Shown here: piece after piece, positions 26,994 to 37,436 of the stretch
How the letters are laid out: every line of letters begins with the position of its first letter
How positions within the stretch are numbered: position 1 is the stretch's first letter
Source of the DNA: Ruminococcus sp. AF46-10NS
GTDB taxonomy: Bacteria; Bacillota; Clostridia; Lachnospirales; Lachnospiraceae
Assembly: GCF_003474435.1 (NCBI RefSeq)
Contig: NZ_QRNF01000007.1
Coordinates: forward strand, 1 to 64,000
Direction of reading: 5' to 3'
Length of the DNA stretch: 64,000 bases
Program-made: the position numbers and the translations under genes
Notes under the pieces: model-generated
What the model was told of the DNA's origin: nothing
Seen by the model: the letters and a program-made list of their open reading frames with translations, nothing else
Databases searched by the model: none

Positions 26994-27950
26994 TTATAAT
27001 GCCAGGAGAGCGATCAGGCACATAATAGCTGTTACAACAGAGAACACTGCAACCACCCGTGTCTCAGACCACCCGCAAAGCTCAAAATGATGGTGAATAG
27101 GCGCCATCTTGAAAATTCTTTTTCCATGTGTTGCCTTGAAATAGGATACCTGGATCATAACGGAAAGCACCTCGATGAGATAGATCAGTCCTACCAGGAT
27201 AATAAACAGCGGCATCTGCATTGCATAAGCCACTCCGGCAACGAAACCTCCAAGTGCCAGGGAACCGGTATCCCCCATAAACACCTTGGCAGGGTATACA
27301 TTGAACAGAAGGAAGCCCATAAGGCTGCCCACTACCGCACATGTGATAGGCTCGACACCGCTGCCCAGCCCCAGTGAAACAACAGTGAAAAATACTGCAA
27401 CGATCAATGTAACGCTGGAAGCCAGTCCGTCAAGTCCGTCTGTAAAGTTTACTCCGTTTACAGTACCGATGACTGCAAAGAACAGTACCGGAACAGCGAA
27501 CCATCCAAGATTCAGGTAATGACCGCTCCAGAACGGGATCCTCATAGTCAGGGATACATTGGAATAATTCACAAGGTAAAAAGCAAATACTGCTGTCACA
27601 ACGATCTGCAGAGCCATCTTCTGCCATGGCAGAAGTCCGTCAGAACGTTTCAGGACTACTTTCAGGTAATCATCCAGAAATCCGATCAGTCCAAATCCCA
27701 GAGTCAGGAAAAGTACCGGAATGATCATCGGATAATCCTTGATATAAAACAGTGATGTTACGGTCGTCGCAATAAGGAAGATCACACCGCCCATGGTTGG
27801 TGTACCGTTCTTCTTCAGGTGGGACTGTACGCCCAGCTCTCTCTCTGTCTGTCCCATTTTAAGTCTTCTTAAAAATGGGATAACAACCGGTCCTAATACA
27901 AGGCTGATCGCAAATGAGATCAGCACAGGGATCACTACATGAAACTCCAT
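26994..27950 (-). CDS. mraY: Phospho-N-acetylmuramoyl-pentapeptide transferase MraY
   Basis: This polytopic enzyme makes lipid I from UDP-MurNAc-pentapeptide and undecaprenyl phosphate. The 318-residue product has the hallmark acidic motif FLDDYLK, VNFTDGLDGLA, the FMGDTGS segment and the C-terminal HHHFE histidine cluster. The ATG at 27950 has AGAGGTG upstream; a GTG two codons earlier is possible. Confidence 0.95.
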   Translation of the reverse strand: MEFHVVIPVLISFAISLVLGPVVIPFLRRLKMGQTERELGVQSHLKKNGTPTMGGVIFLIATTVTSLFYIKDYPMIIPVLFLTLGFGLIGFLDDYLKVVLKRSDGLLPWQKMALQIVVTAVFAFYLVNYSNVSLTMRIPFWSGHYLNLGWFAVPVLFFAVIGTVNGVNFTDGLDGLASSVTLIVAVFFTVVSLGLGSGVEPITCAVVGSLMGFLLFNVYPAKVFMGDTGSLALGGFVAGVAYAMQMPLFIILVGLIYLIEVLSVMIQVSYFKATHGKRIFKMAPIHHHFELCGWSETRVVAVFSVVTAIMCLIALLAL

Positions 27951-28015
27951 CCTCACACCTCTTTAATTCTTTCGTTTTTTTATAGTTCTTCATCAGTATA
28001 AAGCTTTTCTTTTCA

Positions 28016-29791
28016 TTAATCAAGTGCTGACTTTCCGCCTTGTCTGGTTTCCACCTGAGCTGTTTTTTCGATTCCAAGATATGGAAGTATGTTTTCAAAA
28101 ATACTCCGGATCACCGGGGCTGCGATAATTCCTCCATAATACATTCCCTGGGGATTGTAGATGATACAAAGCCCCAGTACTGTGGGATTCTCTGCAGGTG
28201 CGAACCCTAAGAATGAGGAAATATACCTGCCGGAACCTCTGGGAAGTGTCTGTGAAGTTGCTGTTTTTCCGCCGATGGAATAGCCTTCGATACCTGCATT
28301 TTTTCCGGAACCTTCGGATACTACTTTTTCCAGGATGAAGCGTACTGTTTCGGATGTTTCTTCTGAGAGGATTCCTGTTTCCACCGGATATTCCAGCGTA
28401 TTTATCTGCGTTCCGTCTGCGCTTTCCACGCTGATCCCGAAGTGGGGCGTGATCCTGTTTCCACCGTTGATAACAGAACTGACCGTAGTTGCAAGCTGAA
28501 CCGGCGTGATCTGGAAAGACTGGCCAAAAGATACTGTGGCGAGTTCCACCTCGCCCATATTTTTCGGATTGTGCATAATGGTTCCTGCCTCACCAGGAAG
28601 ATCGATTCCTGTTTTTTTCAGAAGACCAAACTGTTTGAAATATTTATAATATCTGTCAACTCCAAGGCGCAGACCCACCTCAATAAAAACCGGATTGCAG
28701 GAGTTCTGTGCTCCTTCCACGAAATTCTGTGCTCCGTGCCCGGTCCGTTTGGCGCAATGGATACGCCGATCCTCCACCACTTTATACCCGGGACAGAAAA
28801 AACGGTCTTCTGTTGAAACCACGCCTGCTTCCAGACCTGCTGCCATGGTGATGATCTTGAAAGTGGAACCTGGCTCATATGTATCATTCAGGCAGGGGTT
28901 GCGCCACATCTGGTTGAGAAGATCCTGTTTGCTGCTTCCTGAATCCGTGCCAGCCACTGTTTCTTCTGCTGTATTCAACGTAAACGGATCATTCAGATCA
29001 AACTCCGGCACATTGACGCACGCATAGATCTCCCCGTTCTGCGGATTCATAAGCAAAACCGAAACCCGCTCTGCCTGCTTCTCCTCCATCACCTTCAAAG
29101 CTGCCTGCTGCACATACTCCTGGATGCTGATATCCAGACTGGTTCGCAAGGTGTCTCCTGCAATCGGTTCTTTCCGCCGCTCTCCTGTCCCATCCAACTC
29201 CATTCCCCTGGCATCTGTAACTGTGAGGATTTTCCCCGGCTGCCCTGCAAGGATCTCATCATATTTTACTTCCAGCCCAATGATCCCCTGATTATCTCCT
29301 CCTGTAAATCCCATAACCTTGGAAGCCAGGGAACCGTAAGGATAATATCGTCTGTAATCCTCATCTACTTTTACTCCGTCCAGTGCATATTCACGGATGG
29401 CATCTCCGATGGTTTTGTCTACATTTGTTTTAATTCTTTCAATAGAAGAAACTTTCTCGACTTTTTTGCGCACTGTCTCTTCCTCCATGGACAGCTGCTC
29501 TTTCAAAACCCTGATCACTTTTTCCGGTTCTTTAATCTGACTGTGGATCACGGAAATCGTACAGACAGTGCGGTTATCTGCCAGAACATTTCCTTTCACA
29601 TCCAGGATCTTGCCTCTGGCTGCTTTGATATCACGTTCCCTCTCATGAAGATCATCTGCTTTCTGGATATAATAATCCGACTGGACACCCATAAGATAAA
29701 CAAGTCTTGTCGCCAGCCCAATAAGAAGCAGGACACAGCCTGCAAAAATCACCCAGATCTTTTTCCTGTGAAAAACCATTGTCCGGATCAT
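28016..29791 (-). CDS. Class B penicillin-binding protein, SpoVD-like (KTA variant)
   Basis: This 591-residue PBP has one membrane helix (about 12-34), a dimerisation region and a transpeptidase domain. Active-site motifs are STFK at 309-312 and SCN at 364-366; the third motif is KTA at 509-511, where most PBPs have KTG. There are no PASTA domains. The second-PBP position in dcw clusters of spore formers is often occupied by SpoVD, the spore-cortex transpeptidase, so that role is likely but not shown. Its ribosome site lies within a terminator-like hairpin (29792-29845). Confidence 0.88.
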   Translation of the reverse strand: MIRTMVFHRKKIWVIFAGCVLLLIGLATRLVYLMGVQSDYYIQKADDLHERERDIKAARGKILDVKGNVLADNRTVCTISVIHSQIKEPEKVIRVLKEQLSMEEETVRKKVEKVSSIERIKTNVDKTIGDAIREYALDGVKVDEDYRRYYPYGSLASKVMGFTGGDNQGIIGLEVKYDEILAGQPGKILTVTDARGMELDGTGERRKEPIAGDTLRTSLDISIQEYVQQAALKVMEEKQAERVSVLLMNPQNGEIYACVNVPEFDLNDPFTLNTAEETVAGTDSGSSKQDLLNQMWRNPCLNDTYEPGSTFKIITMAAGLEAGVVSTEDRFFCPGYKVVEDRRIHCAKRTGHGAQNFVEGAQNSCNPVFIEVGLRLGVDRYYKYFKQFGLLKKTGIDLPGEAGTIMHNPKNMGEVELATVSFGQSFQITPVQLATTVSSVINGGNRITPHFGISVESADGTQINTLEYPVETGILSEETSETVRFILEKVVSEGSGKNAGIEGYSIGGKTATSQTLPRGSGRYISSFLGFAPAENPTVLGLCIIYNPQGMYYGGIIAAPVIRSIFENILPYLGIEKTAQVETRQGGKSALD

Positions 29792-29845
29792 AAAAAATCC
29801 CTCTCAGAGATCGTCACTGTAATATATGACGTTCCCCTGAGAGGG
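29792..29845 (-). terminator. Terminator-like hairpin containing the RBS of the second PBP
   Basis: On the minus strand, CCCTCTCAG (29837-29845) pairs with CTGAGAGGG (29799-29807), with an inner CGTCA/TGACG stem. The 3' arm is followed by ATTTTTT and then immediately by the ATG at 29791. The GAGAGGG within the 3' arm is the only good ribosome site. The structure could both stop transcription after the first PBP and mask translation of the second. Confidence 0.7.
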
Positions 29846-29857
29846 TATTCAGATTCT

Positions 29858-31924
29858 TTATTCCAGACCAGCTTCTTCATTGGTCAGGCCATCGCTCTGC
29901 ATATCGTTATTGTTCTCTGTATCCTCCTCTGAATCTTCTTCCGGCGGACTCGGAACATCTTCGTTAGAGATGGCTTCCTTCTGGCCGTCTGCGGCAGATC
30001 CTGTTGCAGAATCACTGATTCCATTGAAAATATCCCACAGCTCTGTAGTAGGAACTTCCCCGTCCTCTGCTTCATCCGGCTGTACATTCAGATACGGAAG
30101 TGCCTCGGAAAGGATTCCCTGTGCAATATACTGTGCATAAGTACTGCTTGCCTGATCCTCTACATTTGGTTCATCTACAACAACATAGATCACAAGCGCA
30201 GGATCATCCACTGGTGCAAAACCAATAAAAGACACCAGATATTTGCCGTTGCCTCGTGGCAGCTTCTCGGCTGTACCTGTTTTACCACCTGAGCTGTAGC
30301 CCTGAACCTTGGATGTACGGCTGGTACCATGGTCTACGCTGGCAGCCATGTAAGAACGGATATCCGCAGAAATCTCCTCAGAAATCGTCTGTTTCATCAG
30401 GGTAGGAGAAACTGTCTTCACGATTCCGCCACTGCTGTCCTTGATCCTCGTTACAAGGTGCGGCTGATAATAATAGCCGCCATTGATGACAGAACACATT
30501 GCATTGATCTCCTGGATCATGGTCAGTGTGTAACCCTGTCCAAAAGCAGAACATGCAAGCTCTGTCTCCCCCATGGTTTCACTGGTATGAACAACGCCAC
30601 TTCCCTCATTTGGAAGATCAATGCCTGTTCTGGTACCAAAATTAAAAGTACTCTGAGTCTTGAGGAAATTATCTTTTCCCATCCTGGCTGCGATCTGCAT
30701 CATACCATCGTTGCAGGAATTCGCAATAACATCAGAAAGCGTCTCAGTTCCATGTGCATCCGGCCATACCGCACATTTGATAAATGTGGCAGCCCCCTCT
30801 GCACCAAAGGACTGTCCTCCATCACAGACAAAATTATCTGTCTCGGATATCGCTCCCATCTCAAGAGCAGAACTCATAACGATCGGTTTAACAACTGATC
30901 CCGGCTCATAGGCATCTGTTACGCAGAAGTTGCTCCACATACCGTTCAGCGCTTCCACCGTCTGCTCATCGTTCATGGCTGCGATCTCACTTTCCGAATA
31001 AACATTGGAAAGATCTCTGGGATCATTCAGATCATAACGGTCGCCGCCGTCCATTGCCATGATCTCGCCAGTCTTGGGATCCTCGATGATAACTCCAACA
31101 TTTTTAGCCCCCATCTTCTCTTTAAATGTATTTACATATTTCTCTACGATCTGTTGAAGCCCCAGATCAAGGGAAGTCTCAATACTCTTACCGTCTGCGG
31201 GCTCAATAATAGTCTGTTCAACATCGGAATTGTTGTTAATGTAGCCATACTGTCTGCCGTCAACACCGGTCAGAGTGGCATTATAATATCCCTCAAGCCC
31301 GATATCTGCCACATCTCTGGAAAGTGTGAATCCAATGGTATCACAGGCCGTCTCGTTGAATGGATAAGTTCTCAGATAATCCTCCTCAAACCATACACCT
31401 GTGATCCTGGAACGCTCCTTGAGCTGTGTATCCGTTAGTCCGCTGTCTTTCCCCGGATCTTCGTACTCTTCAAAAGCCTTCTTGTCATCCATGGAAATCT
31501 GCTTCTTTACGATCTGATACTGACTCGATTTCGTATCATCATCTGTAAGAAGCTTGCGCATCTCCGATTCATCCAGTCCCAGCACTTCAGTCAGTGCTTT
31601 GATCGTAGGTTCAACAGCATCCTGGTCTTCATTCACTTCCAGGCAGTCAAGGATCACATTATAAACCTTGTTGCTGGTTGCCAGAATATTGCCGTTACGG
31701 TCGTAAATATCTCCACGTTTCGCAGGCAGCGTCTGGTTCTCATATTTCTGCTGTGCCTGGCTCAATACCTGTTTCCGGTATTTACTTCCGCTTGTGGCAT
31801 TAATATAGGTAATTCTTGCCACCAAACCGACTAAAGCCAGCAACACTAATGAAAATAGTACTGCCAGCTTTTTTTTCATATTGTAATTTATTTTTTTTAC
31901 AGGCCTGCGCCTTCTTGTACTCAA
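29858..31924 (-). CDS. ftsI: Class B penicillin-binding protein, FtsI/PBP2B type
   Basis: This 688-residue division transpeptidase has a basic N-terminus, a membrane helix (about 17-38), a pedestal region with RGDIYDRNGNILA, and a transpeptidase domain with SVVK at 343-346, SCN at 403-405 and KTG at 548-550. It ends in an acidic Glu/Ser-rich tail of about 60 residues. No PASTA domain is present. The start appears to be TTG at 31924, 5 bases after GAGGTGATC. With FtsW it forms the septal synthase pair. Confidence 0.9.
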   Translation of the reverse strand: MSTRRRRPVKKINYNMKKKLAVLFSLVLLALVGLVARITYINATSGSKYRKQVLSQAQQKYENQTLPAKRGDIYDRNGNILATSNKVYNVILDCLEVNEDQDAVEPTIKALTEVLGLDESEMRKLLTDDDTKSSQYQIVKKQISMDDKKAFEEYEDPGKDSGLTDTQLKERSRITGVWFEEDYLRTYPFNETACDTIGFTLSRDVADIGLEGYYNATLTGVDGRQYGYINNNSDVEQTIIEPADGKSIETSLDLGLQQIVEKYVNTFKEKMGAKNVGVIIEDPKTGEIMAMDGGDRYDLNDPRDLSNVYSESEIAAMNDEQTVEALNGMWSNFCVTDAYEPGSVVKPIVMSSALEMGAISETDNFVCDGGQSFGAEGAATFIKCAVWPDAHGTETLSDVIANSCNDGMMQIAARMGKDNFLKTQSTFNFGTRTGIDLPNEGSGVVHTSETMGETELACSAFGQGYTLTMIQEINAMCSVINGGYYYQPHLVTRIKDSSGGIVKTVSPTLMKQTISEEISADIRSYMAASVDHGTSRTSKVQGYSSGGKTGTAEKLPRGNGKYLVSFIGFAPVDDPALVIYVVVDEPNVEDQASSTYAQYIAQGILSEALPYLNVQPDEAEDGEVPTTELWDIFNGISDSATGSAADGQKEAISNEDVPSPPEEDSEEDTENNNDMQSDGLTNEEAGLE

Positions 31925-31946
31925 TCGATCACCTCTGTAATATCTG

Positions 31947-32522
31947 TCACTTATGTGTGTCTACATCCTGATACTGTCTCACATAACTGTTTCCCTCTGT
32001 TGTATAGGTCTGTATCTGATCCTCAGAAGGATATTTCATTCCCAGTTCACCGATTGCCTTCTTCTTGATCTCACTGATATCTACATTCGATGTTACCTGA
32101 CTGTAATATGCGTCATTGTCTTCCTTAAGCTGTGCAAGTTCTGATTCCAGACTGGCAACATTCTTCATGCTTGCCGTTATCTGTGATTTCACCTGCAGAA
32201 AATTAATGCAGGTAAAAAGCACCGCAATGGAAACTGCTGTGAGAAACATAACGAAACCTTTATTCATGGCCAGCGCTTTTTCCCTGTTTCGCTGTGCCTG
32301 TCTGCTCAACGCCTGTTTCACAGGTGTGGCAGGAACTGCTGATTTCTTCCGCTGTTCTCTTTCCTGCGCCAGTCTCCGTCTTTCCTTGACATCAGGCAGA
32401 TCAGTTCTGTGAGGAGCTTCCTGCAGCCGTTTTACCGCATTTCCCTGAACATACACATCTCTTGAGTGTCTCACGGTATTCGGATTTCTTCTGGCTGTTG
32501 TTCCTCTTCCTGTCTTAGCCAT
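31947..32522 (-). CDS. ftsL: FtsL-like cell division protein
   Basis: A 191-residue bitopic protein: a long basic, disordered cytosolic N-terminus (about 1-85), one membrane helix (about 89-108), then an extracellular coiled coil (about 115-150). This is the topology and position (between rsmH and the first PBP) of FtsL. Sequence similarity in this family is low, so the call depends on context. The start at 32522 follows AAGGTAGG. Confidence 0.75.
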   Translation of the reverse strand: MAKTGRGTTARRNPNTVRHSRDVYVQGNAVKRLQEAPHRTDLPDVKERRRLAQEREQRKKSAVPATPVKQALSRQAQRNREKALAMNKGFVMFLTAVSIAVLFTCINFLQVKSQITASMKNVASLESELAQLKEDNDAYYSQVTSNVDISEIKKKAIGELGMKYPSEDQIQTYTTEGNSYVRQYQDVDTHK

Positions 32523-32540
32523 TTGCCTACCTTCCATCCT

Positions 32541-33479
32541 TTAATGCATTCTTCTTTCAAAAATGCGAAGTTTCGCACTTTTGGACCTTGGATTCTCTTC
32601 CATCTCCTCTTTGCCTGGCAAAATCGGTTTCCTTGTGATGACTTTACCCTTGGATTCCTTACCACATACACAGACCGGAAAGTCCGGCGGGCATATACAT
32701 GGATTTTCATTTTTGCGGAAAATGGTCTTCACGATCCTGTCTTCCAGAGAATGGAAAGTAATGATACAGATCCTTCCTCCATCGTTCAGAAGATCGATCA
32801 TTCCGTCAAGAGAATCTCTGAGCACATCAAGCTCTCTGTTCAGCTCAATGCGGATCGCCTGGAAAGTTCTCTTGGCCGGATGTCCTCCTGTAGCCTGTAT
32901 TTTCATAGGGATCGCTCCCCTTATGATCTCTGTCAGTTCCCCGGTTGTCCGAATAGGTGCCTGCTCTCTGGCAGCCACAATGTGTTTCGCTATATTCCTG
33001 GCAAATTTATCCTCGCCGTAATCGCGGATAATACGGTAAAGCTCTCTCTCCTCATACCCATTGACAATATCTCCGGCTGTACGACTCTGCCTTCTGTCCA
33101 TTCGCATGTCCAGAGGTGAATCATATCTGTAGGAAAAACCTCTCTCTTCATTATCTAGCTGATAAGATGACACTCCTAAATCTAACAGGATCCCGTCCAC
33201 TTTATCAATGCCACGGGATCTCAGCTCATCTGCCATGTAACAATAATTGCTGCGAATGATTGTCACCTGATTAAAGGCTGACAGCCGTTCACTCGCAGCA
33301 ATTATCGCATCCTGGTCTTGATCTATGCCAATAAATCTCCCCTTGGCAGAAAGTTTCTTACACACCTCTGTGGCGTGTCCCGCTCCTCCTAAAGTGCCAT
33401 CCACATAGATTCCATCGGGATTTATCTTCAAACCTTCGATGGTCTCATTGAGTAATACAGATTTATGTTTAAACTCCAT
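32541..33479 (-). CDS. rsmH: 16S rRNA m4C1402 methyltransferase RsmH
   Basis: The start at 33479 ([10 protein letters not shown]) has AGGAG at the right distance; two earlier Met codons lack it. The 312-residue SAM-dependent enzyme has [10 protein letters not shown] (SAM-binding), [12 protein letters not shown] and RRQSRTAGD motifs of RsmH/MraW. It N4-methylates C1402 in the decoding centre of 16S rRNA. Confidence 0.95.
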   Translation of the reverse strand: MEFKHKSVLLNETIEGLKINPDGIYVDGTLGGAGHATEVCKKLSAKGRFIGIDQDQDAIIAASERLSAFNQVTIIRSNYCYMADELRSRGIDKVDGILLDLGVSSYQLDNEERGFSYRYDSPLDMRMDRRQSRTAGDIVNGYEERELYRIIRDYGEDKFARNIAKHIVAAREQAPIRTTGELTEIIRGAIPMKIQATGGHPAKRTFQAIRIELNRELDVLRDSLDGMIDLLNDGGRICIITFHSLEDRIVKTIFRKNENPCICPPDFPVCVCGKESKGKVITRKPILPGKEEMEENPRSKSAKLRIFERRMH

Positions 33480-33514
33480 ATCCATCTCCTGTGGGATTTC
33501 TACCTGCGCGTTGC

Positions 33515-33946
33515 TCAAATGACGATTCCAATGTTCTGCATGCTCTCGGCAATGCTGTCCATGTCATCATAATTGCAGTTCTCGCTCCACTTCTCCTTGC
33601 TCCAGACCTCGATCCGGTTCAGATTACCCGTAAGCACCACATCCTTATCCAGACCAGCGAATTCGCGCAGCGTCTGCGGTACGAGAATTCTCCCCTGCTT
33701 GTCCAGCTGGCATGTTGTTGCTCCGGCTACAAAGAAACGTGAAAAGGTTCTTGCGTCTTTATTTGTAAGTGGTAATGCTCTGAGTTTCTCTTCAAAGGCA
33801 ACCCATTCATCCATCGGATAAATAGAAAGGCAACCATCGAGCCCTCTTGTCAGTACGAACTCTTCCCCTAAGAGTTCCCTGAACCTGGAGGGAATGATCA
33901 GACGCCCCTTCGCGTCGATCGTGTGATTATACTCGCCCATGAACAT
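33515..33946 (-). CDS. mraZ: Transcriptional regulator MraZ
   Basis: This 143-residue protein carries two AbrB-like swapped-hairpin halves, each with a D.KGR(L/I) signature: [13 protein letters not shown] near 10-22 and [13 protein letters not shown] near 83-95. MraZ forms rings and binds tandem repeats in its own promoter to regulate the dcw operon; such repeats are visible just upstream. The ATG at 33946 follows AGGTGG. Confidence 0.95.
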   Translation of the reverse strand: MFMGEYNHTIDAKGRLIIPSRFRELLGEEFVLTRGLDGCLSIYPMDEWVAFEEKLRALPLTNKDARTFSRFFVAGATTCQLDKQGRILVPQTLREFAGLDKDVVLTGNLNRIEVWSKEKWSENCNYDDMDSIAESMQNIGIVI

Positions 33947-34010
33947 GAAACCCACCTACTCTCTTGAAACACGATTCTCCCCTTCGTGTTTCCAGGGTAC
34001 AAATGGTGTG

Positions 34011-34060
34011 TTCTGCCACTCATCTCCATTTGCTACCACTATTCACCACTTTCTACCACT
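34011..34060 (-). promoter_or_regulatory. MraZ operator: five 10-bp direct repeats
   Basis: On the minus strand, five consecutive decamers read AGTGGTAGAA, AGTGGTGAAT, AGTGGTAGCA, AATGGAGATG and AGTGGCAGAA, with the TGG core repeating every 10 bp. They begin just after the -10 element of the mraZ promoter. Known MraZ targets are tandem repeats with exactly this spacing. Confidence 0.8.
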
Positions 34061-34069
34061 TATGTAATC

Positions 34070-34098
34070 ATTCTAAACTATTTACCCTGAAAAAACAA
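34070..34098 (-). promoter_or_regulatory. Sigma-A promoter of the dcw operon
   Basis: On the minus strand, TTGTTT (34093-34098) and TAGAAT (34070-34075) are separated by 17 bases, immediately upstream of the MraZ repeats. Confidence 0.75.
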
Positions 34099-34184
34099 GT
34101 GCATATCCAAGTTTTTTTTAATTTCATGAAATATCCACAGGGGGTTTTTTAAGCATATCAGATTTATAGGCATTATTATGAAAT

Positions 34185-34221
34185 AAAAAAGCTTCCGGGC
34201 TGTTCCCGAAAGCTTTTTTTT
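34185..34221. terminator. Terminator after the GH2 gene
   Basis: AAGCTTCCGGG pairs with CCCGAAAGCTT, flanked by A- and T-runs on both sides. Confidence 0.85.
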
Positions 34222-34250
34222 AACTGTATGTTCTGTTATTTTATGACATT

Positions 34251-37200
34251 TTAAAGGCCTTTGAACACAAAGGAAAATTCCATTTTTCCATCTGTATTCA
34301 GAAGGTATTCCGGATGGGTATGCGCACCCCAGCTGTCGTCTCCGCCTACACCCATCTGCCTTTTGCAGCACGCACTACTGTGTAGTGTACCTCCGGCAGT
34401 TCATATGGATGCATTGCATTTTCCATCTCATGCGGTGTGTACGGCAGCGCAGAGAACATCATCGGGCCATTGTTTTTGTCCATCTCAAAGAGCATTCCTC
34501 TGCCCTTTCTGTCAGTGATGCTTGCCCAGCGGACTCCCTCTTTATTGCCGCATTCCTGAGGTACAAGATAACGTGCCATATTGTCTGATACAGAGTTTTC
34601 ATAGATGCCAAGTTTTGCACCATGCTTTCTGTCTGCATAAGTTTCTGCCGGTCCAAGACCGTACCATTTCACATGGTCATAATCTGCATTGAATTTAAAG
34701 AGAACACCAAACTCCGGCATGTCTCCCAGCTCTTTCACCGGATCATATGTCAGAGTTGTTTTCACTCTTCCATCACCAAACACTTCGTATGCCAGACGGC
34801 ACTCGCTGACCGGTGTGGTAGGCATCAAATATTTAAAAGCGACCTCTACACTGTTTTCATAAACTGTTGTCTCCGGTGCATTGGACGGTGCATATCTCTC
34901 TTTGCTCCTGAAATCTTTGTGTGTTGCATACATACTTGCGATCTTCCACTGTGCATAGCGCATTGGCATCAGGTTTCCGCAGTCGTTATCTGTAGGTGCC
35001 CTCCAGAAATTAGGCTTCGGTATCGCCTCGATCATCTCCCGTCCTGCATATTTATACGAAACCATTCCACCATTAAGTACTGAGAACATTACCTGGAAAT
35101 TCTCTCCGCGGACACCGATGTTGTGAAGGCTTTTTACAAGCTCAACGCCGCATTCAGAAAGTTTCTCAGTTTCTTCGACCTGGTACACATACTGGCCAAA
35201 GGCAACCTCATGTCCTGCTTCAGCCCAGAGTGTTTTTTTCTTCAGAAGGAAAGATACCGTTACTGTATACTCTCCCGGTCGGGTCTGTTTTCCAAATGGA
35301 AGTGCGTAGGTATTTTCGCTTAACGGATCTACGGATGTTTCCAATGTCTCTGTATGGAGGACATGTCCGTTCTTTGCAAGTGTTACCTCACAGTCAAAAG
35401 TATCAGTATTTACAAAAAGGTTCTTGTTGATGACTTTAACGGAATCCTCACTTACCTGTGCAGTGATGTTCTGATAATTGAATTTTACTTCCTGCATCTT
35501 CGGGGAAGCATCTCTGTTCCCGCCGTATGCAATACCGTTTCCGCTGAAATTGTAGTCTGTCGGACGCTCTCCGAAATCGCCGCCGTAAGCCTGGAACTCT
35601 TTTCCGTAGCGATCTTTTTTGTAGATGGACTGGTCAATGTAATCCCAGATAAAACCGCCCTGGTATTTCGGCTCTGTGTCTGTAAGATCTGTATATTTAT
35701 GCATTGCACCGCAGGAATTTCCCATTGCATGTGTATACTCACAGCAGATAAACGGCTTGCTGTCATCCTCTGCAAGGAATTTCTTAATTGCATCTACAGA
35801 CGGATACATCTGGCTTTCCATATCACTGGTATCATTATATCTTCGGTCATGGATAACACCTTCGTAGTGCACAAGTCTGGTGGGATCGTTCTTGCGGTAG
35901 AACTCTGACATCTCGAAGATATCTTTTCCACCAAAAGATTCATTTCCGCAGGACCAGATCAGGATCGCCGGGTGGTTTTTATCCCTCTGATACATGGAAT
36001 TTACACGGTCCAGCATCATGCCAAGCCACTCCGGTTTGTCGTAAGGTACCACGTCTGTGTAATCCTTTGTAAACTCTGCAATATCCCAGGAACCGTGTGA
36101 TTCCAGATTGTTCTCCGCGATCATGTACAGTCCGTACTCATCGCAGAGGCGGTAGATCGGTGAAGCATCCGGATAATGACAGGTACGAATGGCATTGATA
36201 TTGTTCTGCTTCATGGTGATGATATCTTTGAGCAGTTCCTCCTCAGATACATGTCTTCCTGTAATTGAGCTGAACTCATGACGGTTTACGCCCTTAAATA
36301 CAATACGTTTACCATTGAGTGTCATAATTCCGTCCTTCATCTCAAAACGGCGGAATCCAACTCTCTCAGGGATGATCTCCTGAAGTGTTCCTTCTGCGTC
36401 ATAGACTTCCATTTCCAGATCATAAAGCTGCGGGTCTTCTGCACTCCAGAGAACCGGGTCCGGGATCTCCCAGGTATATGTATTCTTTCCGCTGAGATCT
36501 TTTTCCTCTGAAAAAAGGATCTCACCTTTTCCGGAAAGTGTAACTTTGATTTTTCCTTCTCCCCAGGTATCTGTAGTAAGCTCCAGGGTGGCACTCTTTA
36601 ATGTTTCATCCGGAACCGCACGGATCTGCAGATCATATACATGTACTTCCGGCACTGTGTAAAGATATACGTCTCTGTAAATTCCGGAGAAACGGTAAAA
36701 ATCCTGATCCTCACACCAGCTACTTGCTGTCCATTTGAATACCTGGGCAGCCAGTTTGTTCTCTCCGTCTTTCAGATACTCTGTCAGTTCGAATTCTGAT
36801 GGGGTAAAAGAGTCCTCACTGTATCCCACAAAACTTCCGTTGAGCCATAAAGCAAGTCCGCTCTCTGCTCCCTGGAAAGAAATGAAAACTCTTTTTCCTT
36901 TCATGTTCTCCGGCACATAAAAATATTTCACATAGCTGGCTACCGGATTGAAACGCTCCGGGATCTGCCCCGGATGAAGTTCCTCATGGCCTTCCCACGG
37001 ATACTGGACATTGGCATACTGCGGAACATCGTATCCTTCCATCTGGATATGTGCAGGCACATAAATATCTTCCCAGTCTTTGCAGGAATAAGCCTCTGCC
37101 TCAAAGCCCCGGATCGTTCCTGCATAGTTCGGTGCATACTGGAATTTCCAGAGTCCGTTCATATCATAACGGTAAGAAGTCTCACCATCTTCTCTCTCTT

Positions 37201-37297
37201 CCTCAGAACGATAGTAAGTATGGTCAGAATGTGCCGCCATTCTTCCATCGCAGAAATACTGAGGATCTTTTACCAGTGAATAATCGAATTTTTTCAT
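34251..37297 (-). CDS. Glycoside hydrolase family 2, LacZ-type beta-galactosidase (frameshifted near 34362)
   Basis: A large GH2 enzyme of about 1015 residues with the LacZ layout: sugar-binding domain, Ig-like domain, TIM barrel, and beta-sandwich C-domain. The acid/base is E453 in GNESFG and the nucleophile E520 in CCEYTHAMGN. The frame breaks near the end; adding one A to an A4 run (34361-34364) restores the conserved QMGVGGDDSWG and ends FKGL at 34251. No signal peptide, so it acts on imported sugars. A beta-galactosidase is the likeliest call; other GH2 activities are possible. The promoter is weak, suggesting activation by the divergent AraC regulator. Confidence 0.87.
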
Positions 37298-37368
37298 TGC
37301 TTCCTCCTGTTTGAATCTTTAATTAGTTTCTTTCGCTCTTTTTTTCCTGTTGATATAGTTATTATAGT

Positions 37369-37385
37369 ATAATCCGGCGGATTAT
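37369..37385. promoter_or_regulatory. Operator-like palindrome between the GH2 and araC genes
   Basis: ATAATCCG and CGGATTAT flank a single G. The palindrome overlaps the region where the -35 of the araC promoter (TATAAT at 37388-37393) and the -10 of the GH2 promoter (minus-strand TATAAT at 37361-37366) should be. Neither direction has a good -35, consistent with control by a bound regulator. Confidence 0.5.
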
Positions 37386-37436
37386 GGTATAATATGTTTC
37401 GCCAAAATATATAACATTCAGAAACAGGTGAATACA

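Noticed and set aside
34985..37300. Plus-strand frames opposite the GH2 gene
   Set aside because: They are antisense shadows with no ribosome sites or known domains.
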